Position numbers and translations under genes: made by a program. From JBDHTO01 sp039808665 (GTDB lineage Bacteria; Pseudomonadota; Alphaproteobacteria; Paracaedibacterales; JAKBAR01), in NCBI GenBank assembly GCA_039808665.1, contig JBDHTO010000048.1:1-9501 (forward strand): a DNA stretch of 9,501 nucleotides. The letters run 5' to 3'. Below the pieces are notes generated by a model. That model saw only the letters and a program-made list of their open reading frames with translations, searched no databases and was not told where the DNA came from. Positions 6,208 through 9,501 of the stretch are shown here, in pieces. Each line of letters starts with the position of its first letter. Within the stretch, counting starts at the first letter, position 1.

Positions 6208-7691
6208 CTTCCCGTCATTGTGGATGGAGGCGCTATACCATATGAGTGTAGAAGAGTTGGTGCGATATCCGCAAGAGTACCCGGTGAAAGGGTGATATCT
6301 TTTTTATGCCCCAACACAACAATAAGTGGTACAGGATTGCATGTATGAGCCGTGTGGGGTTTATTCCCCTCTCCATTCTCAACCATCTGCTCTGCATTTC
6401 CGTGATCCGCCGTAATCATCAGATTGTATCCAAATTTTTCACAGACACTCAAAAGATGACCAAGACACGTATCCACACATTCAATGGCTTGAACAATGGC
6501 TTCTTTAACACCCGTATGCCCCACCATGTCGGGGTTGGCATAATTCACGACAAGCAAGTCGTAATTTTCCGTTGAGATTGCTTGGGTCAAATTTTCCGTA
6601 ACCTCACGGGCACTCATTTCCGGGGCAAGATCATAAGTCACCACTTTAGGAGAGGGGATCAAAACACGCTCTTCCCCCTTTTCTGGATCCTCAACACCAC
6701 CATTAAAGAAAAATGTCACATGGGCATATTTCTCTGTTTCTGCAATCTTGAAAACTTTTTTCCCCGACTGACTGAGGATTTGAACAAGTCCATCTTTGAT
6801 GGGAGTATTGGGGTATAAAGCCTCCATATAGGGATCCAGGATTTTTGAATAATCACTGAGGCCCACAACATAAGAAGGTTTTTTATAATTTATACGTTTA
6901 AAACCATCAAAATCTGGAAGGATAAGCGCCCCCATGAGTTGCCGCACCCGATCGGCACGAAAATTCATGTGCAAAATAGCATCTCCTTCTTCAAATCCTT
7001 GATACCCCTCAATCACACAAGGTGGGATAAATTCGTCCCCTACTTCCTCTGCATAGGCTCGTTGAACCGCCTCCTCAAAGGAAGAAGCTTTCTCCCCTTC
7101 CCCATTCATGAGCGTCAGATAAGCTGCTTCTGTACGCTCCATACGATGATCACGGTCCATTCCATAAAATCGCCCCTGAATCGTTGCATGCTTAAGCATA
7201 GGATGTGTTGGAAGTGCATTCAAAAATGTCATTGCACTTTTTGGAGGGGTATCCCGACCATCGGTAAAAAGATGGAGAAAAACCTCAACACCACCCTCCA
7301 AAAGAACCTTCAGTGCAGAAAGAAAATGATTGAGATGACTATGCACTCCCCCATCCGAAAATAACCCCATCACATGACAACGTTTGGATGTTTTAAGTTT
7401 TTCAAATAACGGATGATTGGCAAAATTTCCCGTTTCAATTTCGTGATCAATCAAAGATAAGCCTTGACGAATAATACGACCACTACCAATCGTCATATGC
7501 CCCACTTCGGAATTCCCCATTTGGCCCGAAGGCAACCCGACATAAGCTTCCGAAGCCTGTAAAAATGTATGAGGATAAATACTCAAAAGATGATCAAGGG
7601 TTGGTGTACGTGCCTGTGCAACACCATTAAAACGACGATCGTCAGAAAGCCCAAACCCATCAAGGATCGCTAAAACCCACTTTTCAGACAT
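6192..7691 (-). CDS. gpmI: 2,3-bisphosphoglycerate-independent phosphoglycerate mutase
   Basis: This cytoplasmic glycolytic enzyme interconverts 3- and 2-phosphoglycerate using two Mn ions and a phosphoserine intermediate. At 499 residues it is close to the usual length of about 510. Metal and catalytic residues match the B. stearothermophilus enzyme: D11 and S61 (MGNSEVGH), D388 and H392 (YANPDMVGH), D429 and H430 (TADHGNAE), and H447 (KPHTAHTCNP). Substrate-binding stretches FTDGRDTPP (142-150), GRFYGMDRDHR (173-183) and MNFRADRVRQL (242-252) are present. The usual LDGWG reads LDGFG. I chose ATG 7689-7691, which starts MSEKWVL and has TGGAAT upstream; the frame extends to a TTG at 7706, which is less likely. 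It is the first gene of the operon with ctpA, the yibQ-like gene and rppH. Confidence 0.97.
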   Translation of the reverse strand: MSEKWVLAILDGFGLSDDRRFNGVAQARTPTLDHLLSIYPHTFLQASEAYVGLPSGQMGNSEVGHMTIGSGRIIRQGLSLIDHEIETGNFANHPLFEKLKTSKRCHVMGLFSDGGVHSHLNHFLSALKVLLEGGVEVFLHLFTDGRDTPPKSAMTFLNALPTHPMLKHATIQGRFYGMDRDHRMERTEAAYLTLMNGEGEKASSFEEAVQRAYAEEVGDEFIPPCVIEGYQGFEEGDAILHMNFRADRVRQLMGALILPDFDGFKRINYKKPSYVVGLSDYSKILDPYMEALYPNTPIKDGLVQILSQSGKKVFKIAETEKYAHVTFFFNGGVEDPEKGEERVLIPSPKVVTYDLAPEMSAREVTENLTQAISTENYDLLVVNYANPDMVGHTGVKEAIVQAIECVDTCLGHLLSVCEKFGYNLMITADHGNAEQMVENGEGNKPHTAHTCNPVPLIVVLGHKKDITLSPGTLADIAPTLLHSYGIAPPSTMTGRCLIS

Positions 7692-7720
7692 TGTTATTCC
7701 AGGCAAACAGCATTTTTTCC

Positions 7721-7729
7721 ATTATGCCA
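7721..7729 (-). promoter_or_regulatory. Candidate extended -10 promoter of the gpmI operon
   Basis: Read on the minus strand, TGGCATAAT combines a TG-n extension with a -10 hexamer matching TATAAT at 5 of 6 positions. Transcription would start near 7714, about 23 bases before the gpmI ATG. No good -35 box lies at standard spacing, which an extended -10 promoter can tolerate. Confidence 0.5.
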
Positions 7730-7737
7730 GAGGTTTT

Positions 7738-7765
7738 TTGTCGGAGTGTAATAAAATTTTAAGAT
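7738..7765 (+). promoter_or_regulatory. Candidate promoter of the paralogue pair
   Basis: TTGTCG (7738-7743, 4 of 6 to the -35) and TAAGAT (7760-7765, 4 of 6 to the -10) are separated by 16 bases. It lies back to back with the gpmI promoter candidate and about 46 bases upstream of the ATG at 7812. The region is so AT-rich that other -10-like sites are possible. Confidence 0.3.
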
Positions 7766-7811
7766 TTTTTTGATTCAATAAGGAAGGTTCGGGGAATTTT
7801 GGAATTTTTTG

Positions 7812-8636
7812 ATGTTTTTAGAGCGATTTATGCGAAGATTTTGCTCATGCTCTATGGTGGCAATCGTTCTTTTTTCTGGAACCCCCGCTAGCAGTTGGAA
7901 ACCAAAAAAACCCCACATCTCAAACCCCGTCAAATCCATAAAAAAAGCAGAACATTCTGTAGCCAGTGGTGTTTCTCATACAGAAAAATCTGCTGTCAAT
8001 CGCGCCAAGAAAACAGAAAAAACAGCGATATCTAAAGCAAAAAATGCGGGGAAGAGCGCTGTCGGTGCGGCAAAAAAAGCGGAGAAAAAAGCTGTTAAGA
8101 CAGCAAAAAAAGCAGCTTCCACTGTAAAAAAGGGAGTCACTTCTCTGGAAAAGGGCCTTGAAAAAGCGATCATGGCCGCTGTGAAAAAACTTATGAGCAA
8201 TGCGAAATTCCTCGAAAAACTTCTGGACCCTGCTTTGAAAGCTGCAAAATTACCTACCTTTGAAGATATGAAAACAACCGCGAAGTGCGTTTCTCCGACA
8301 CTCAAAGATCTTAAAAAACTTATTGAAAAATCTAAGAATCCTCTTGATCCCGGTGTGAAAGCAACCTTAGACAAGATTCAAAAGGGCGACTGCATCAAAG
8401 AAATTGCAACTCTCGCAGATGATTGCAAAGGTCCAGGTGTTCTTGCCGCAACCATGACACCCGCAGGTGGTGCAGTAGCCGGTATTTGCGGAAGGATTTC
8501 AAGCGTTAATGGACGTATTAACACAACGATTGCACAAATTGAGCTCGCACAAAAAGAAGCCCTTCTCGCAAAACAAACACTAAAGGGTGAGGCAGCTACT
8601 GAACGTGATGATGACGGAGATGATGATGAGAATTAA
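7812..8636 (+). CDS. Exported Lys/Ala-repeat protein with four-Cys core and acidic tail (unrecognised)
   Basis: I do not recognise this 274-residue protein. Residues 1-28 look like a signal peptide: basic FMRRF, hydrophobic SMVAIVLF, then TPASS. Residues 29-46 are basic and Pro-rich. Residues 47-123 form about seven 11-residue repeats such as EKTAISKAKNA and EKKAVKTAKKA, strongly basic and helix-prone, like histone H1 tails or LEA-type 11-mers in composition. Residues 120-258 form a core shared with the next gene, with cysteines C159, C194, C205 and C226, and motifs DPALKAAKLP, NPLDP, LADDC, GPGVLAA and MTPAGGA. The tail 264-274 is Asp-rich. Four cysteines in an exported protein suggest two disulfides. 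ATG 7812 is chosen; a TTG directly before it and an ATG at 7830 are alternatives. If the signal peptide is not used, a nucleoid-binding role is conceivable, but the conserved core argues against a simple H1-like protein. Confidence 0.8.
   Translation: MFLERFMRRFCSCSMVAIVLFSGTPASSWKPKKPHISNPVKSIKKAEHSVASGVSHTEKSAVNRAKKTEKTAISKAKNAGKSAVGAAKKAEKKAVKTAKKAASTVKKGVTSLEKGLEKAIMAAVKKLMSNAKFLEKLLDPALKAAKLPTFEDMKTTAKCVSPTLKDLKKLIEKSKNPLDPGVKATLDKIQKGDCIKEIATLADDCKGPGVLAATMTPAGGAVAGICGRISSVNGRINTTIAQIELAQKEALLAKQTLKGEAATERDDDGDDDEN
7950..8180 (+). repeat. Seven 11-residue (33-base) repeats in the Lys/Ala-rich domain
   Basis: Residues 47-123 of the host protein divide without gaps into 11-mers: EHSVASGVSHT, EKSAVNRAKKT, EKTAISKAKNA, GKSAVGAAKKA, EKKAVKTAKKA, ASTVKKGVTSL, EKGLEKAIMAA. 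The middle four are clearest, approximating (E/G)K-S/T/K-A-V/I-x-x-A-K-K/N-A/T. The DNA copies have drifted, so the periodicity is kept at protein level. An 11-residue period suits a long 3/11 amphipathic helix, with aliphatic residues on one face and lysines on the other. The paralogue downstream lacks the array entirely. Confidence 0.75.
8616..8619 (+). promoter_or_regulatory. Ribosome binding site inside the upstream gene's acidic-tail codons
   Basis: GGAG lies 6 bases before ATG 8626. The frame also offers a GTG at 8587 and ATGs at 8608, 8611, 8620 and 8623, but only 8626 combines this spacing with a start (MRIKKFFK) that suits a signal peptide. The bases at the same time encode the Gly-Asp part of the preceding protein's tail. 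Confidence 0.6.
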
Positions 8637-9321
8637 AAAATTTTTTAAAACCCTTTCAAAAACTACATTTGCTGTTTTTTTGTTCACCGCATTTCTTATG
8701 AGTTCTCCAAATTCCTTTGCAAGTAATCCTGTGGCCGGGGTTGAAAAGAAAGTTGAAGGCGTCCTCAAAAAACTTCTCATGGACAGTAAATTTTTAAAAG
8801 GACTGTTGAATCCGGCACTCAAGGCGGCAAAGCTACCCGATTTTGATGATCTTCAAACAACAGCCAAGTGCATGCGGCCAACCGCAAAAGATCTCAAAAA
8901 ACTTCTTATGCTCACGAAAAAAAATCCCCTCGACCCAGAAATTTCAACTCTTTTAGAAGAAATGAAGGGTGGGAAATGCAGAAAAGAATTAAGTTCTCTT
9001 GCTGACGACTGTCAGGGGCCTGGGGTTCTGGCTGCAAGCATGACACCTGCGGGAGGAGCTATTGCAGCTATCTGTGGTCAGGTTACGGCCATAGATGGGG
9101 AGGTTGATGCCGCTATAGCACACGCAGAAAATGCTCAAAGACAAGCCAAGCTTGCGAAAAAAGCAGTAAATTCCGCTAAAAAAGGTGACCTAGCTGGTGC
9201 TGCATCTGATGTAGAAAAGGCTAGCGAAGATAGCGATGACTCCGATGACGATGATGACAGCAAAGAAGATGATGACGATGATAGCAGTAATGACAGTGAT
9301 GATGATGGAGATGACACGTAA
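8626..9321 (+). CDS. Exported four-Cys protein with long Asp/Ser tail, paralogue of the preceding gene (unrecognised)
   Basis: This 231-residue protein is of unknown family. Residues 1-32 form a convincing signal peptide: basic MRIKKFFKTLSK, hydrophobic FAVFLFTAFLM, and a cleavage site near NSFA|SN. Residues 39-180 align with residues 117-258 of the preceding protein at roughly 60% identity by eye. The four cysteines C82, C118, C129 and C150 have spacings 36/11/21, against 35/11/21 in the paralogue. Shared runs include NPALKAAKLP or its Asp variant, TTAKC, KDLKKL, NPLDP, LADDC, GPGVLAA and MTPAGGA. Residues 160-199 are Ala/Lys-rich and probably helical. Residues 200-231 are almost wholly Asp, Ser and Glu, a disordered, possibly cation-binding tail. 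It starts 11 bases inside the upstream gene, so coupled translation is likely. It converges on fabF with 21 bases between the stops and no terminator hairpin that I can see. Confidence 0.83.
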   Translation: MRIKKFFKTLSKTTFAVFLFTAFLMSSPNSFASNPVAGVEKKVEGVLKKLLMDSKFLKGLLNPALKAAKLPDFDDLQTTAKCMRPTAKDLKKLLMLTKKNPLDPEISTLLEEMKGGKCRKELSSLADDCQGPGVLAASMTPAGGAIAAICGQVTAIDGEVDAAIAHAENAQRQAKLAKKAVNSAKKGDLAGAASDVEKASEDSDDSDDDDDSKEDDDDDSSNDSDDDGDDT

Positions 9322-9342
9322 GTCACCCCCCCATCTCAAAAA

Positions 9343-9501
9343 TTAATCTTTGACCTTACCCATCACAAGAGAGGCGTTTGTCCCACCAAAACCAAAGGAA
9401 TTTGACATGACCACGTTCAATTCTTTTTTCTTGGCCACGAGTGGGGCAAAGTCCAAATCACACTCCTCGTCAGGAGTATTCAAATTCAGTGTCGGCGGGC
9501 A
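9343..9501 (-). CDS. fabF: 3-oxoacyl-ACP synthase II FabF, C-terminal part
   Basis: The last 52 codons and the TAA stop of a beta-ketoacyl-ACP synthase of fatty acid elongation are present; the gene continues beyond the right edge. The reading begins CPPTLNLNTPDEECDLDF and includes VVMSNSFGFGGTNASLV, whose SNSFGFGGTN block is the C-terminal signature of KAS I/II enzymes around the acyl-pocket gatekeeper phenylalanine. The PPTLNL and DEECDLD pattern is typical of FabF rather than FabB. The upstream part, with the catalytic cysteine and the two histidines, is outside the window. Confidence 0.93.
   Translation of the reverse strand, partial: CPPTLNLNTPDEECDLDFAPLVAKKKELNVVMSNSFGFGGTNASLVMGKVKD

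Noticed and set aside
6939..7364. Plus-strand ORF of 141 codons opposite gpmI
   Set aside because: gpmI carries all its metal ligands in this region on the other strand; the alternative product has no recognisable feature.
7812..8180. Histone H1-like nucleoid protein
   Set aside because: Composition fits, but the preceding signal-peptide-like N-terminus and the downstream four-Cys core shared with a clear signal-peptide paralogue point to export. Kept only as an alternative.
7950..8180. CRISPR array or DNA-level tandem repeat
   Set aside because: The 33-base units differ too much in sequence and have no spacers; the periodicity is at protein level inside a coding frame.
7976..8374. Minus-strand ORF of 132 codons across the repeat domain
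   Set aside because: It is a shadow of the Lys/Ala-rich coding strand: AAA/GCN codons read in reverse as Phe/Ser-rich sequence. It lacks a ribosome binding site, and the plus frame has the paralogue-supported protein.
9135..9326. Minus-strand serine-rich ORF
   Set aside because: It is the reverse reading of the GAT/GAC-rich acidic tail, giving TCA/TCG serine codons; there is no independent evidence.

Overview
The window looks like chromosomal DNA from an AT-rich alphaproteobacterium, possibly from a host-associated lineage. The main evidence is the minus-strand gene order gpmI, ctpA, divergent polysaccharide deacetylase (YibQ-like), rppH. This follows the common alphaproteobacterial order gpmI-envC-ctpA-yibQ-rppH, except that envC is absent. 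The lineage is inferred from gene order and protein style only; no marker gene here fixes it.

Layout from left to right. Positions 1-102 hold the last 33 codons of an unrecognised plus-strand gene. Two independent minus-strand genes follow: a small formyltransferase-fold enzyme with an intact Asn-His-Asp triad (115-822), and an isopenicillin N synthase-like 2-oxoglutarate/Fe(II) oxygenase (926-1786). A strong hairpin terminator (878-904) separates them. A 204-base divergent intergenic region (1787-1990) leads to a plus-strand YcbB-type L,D-transpeptidase (1991-3658), which crosslinks peptidoglycan in the periplasm and ends in an acidic tail.

The minus-strand operon gpmI-ctpA-yibQ-like-rppH (7691 down to 3661) is tightly packed, with a 16-base overlap and two 3-base gaps. 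It converges on the transpeptidase gene with only 2 bases between the stop codons. It combines glycolysis (phosphoglycerate mutase), envelope proteolysis (a predicted lipoprotein S41 protease), a membrane-anchored envelope protein and mRNA 5'-end processing. A divergent promoter region (7692-7811) separates it from the right-hand block.

The right-hand block is the least familiar part. It holds two tandem, overlapping plus-strand genes (7812-8636 and 8626-9321) for exported-looking paralogues that I do not recognise. They share a core of about 100 residues with four cysteines at nearly identical spacing, and both end in Asp-rich tails. The first also carries a Lys/Ala-rich domain built from about seven 11-residue repeats. 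The start and ribosome binding site of the second gene lie inside the codons for the acidic tail of the first. The window ends with the 3' part of fabF on the minus strand (9343-9501).
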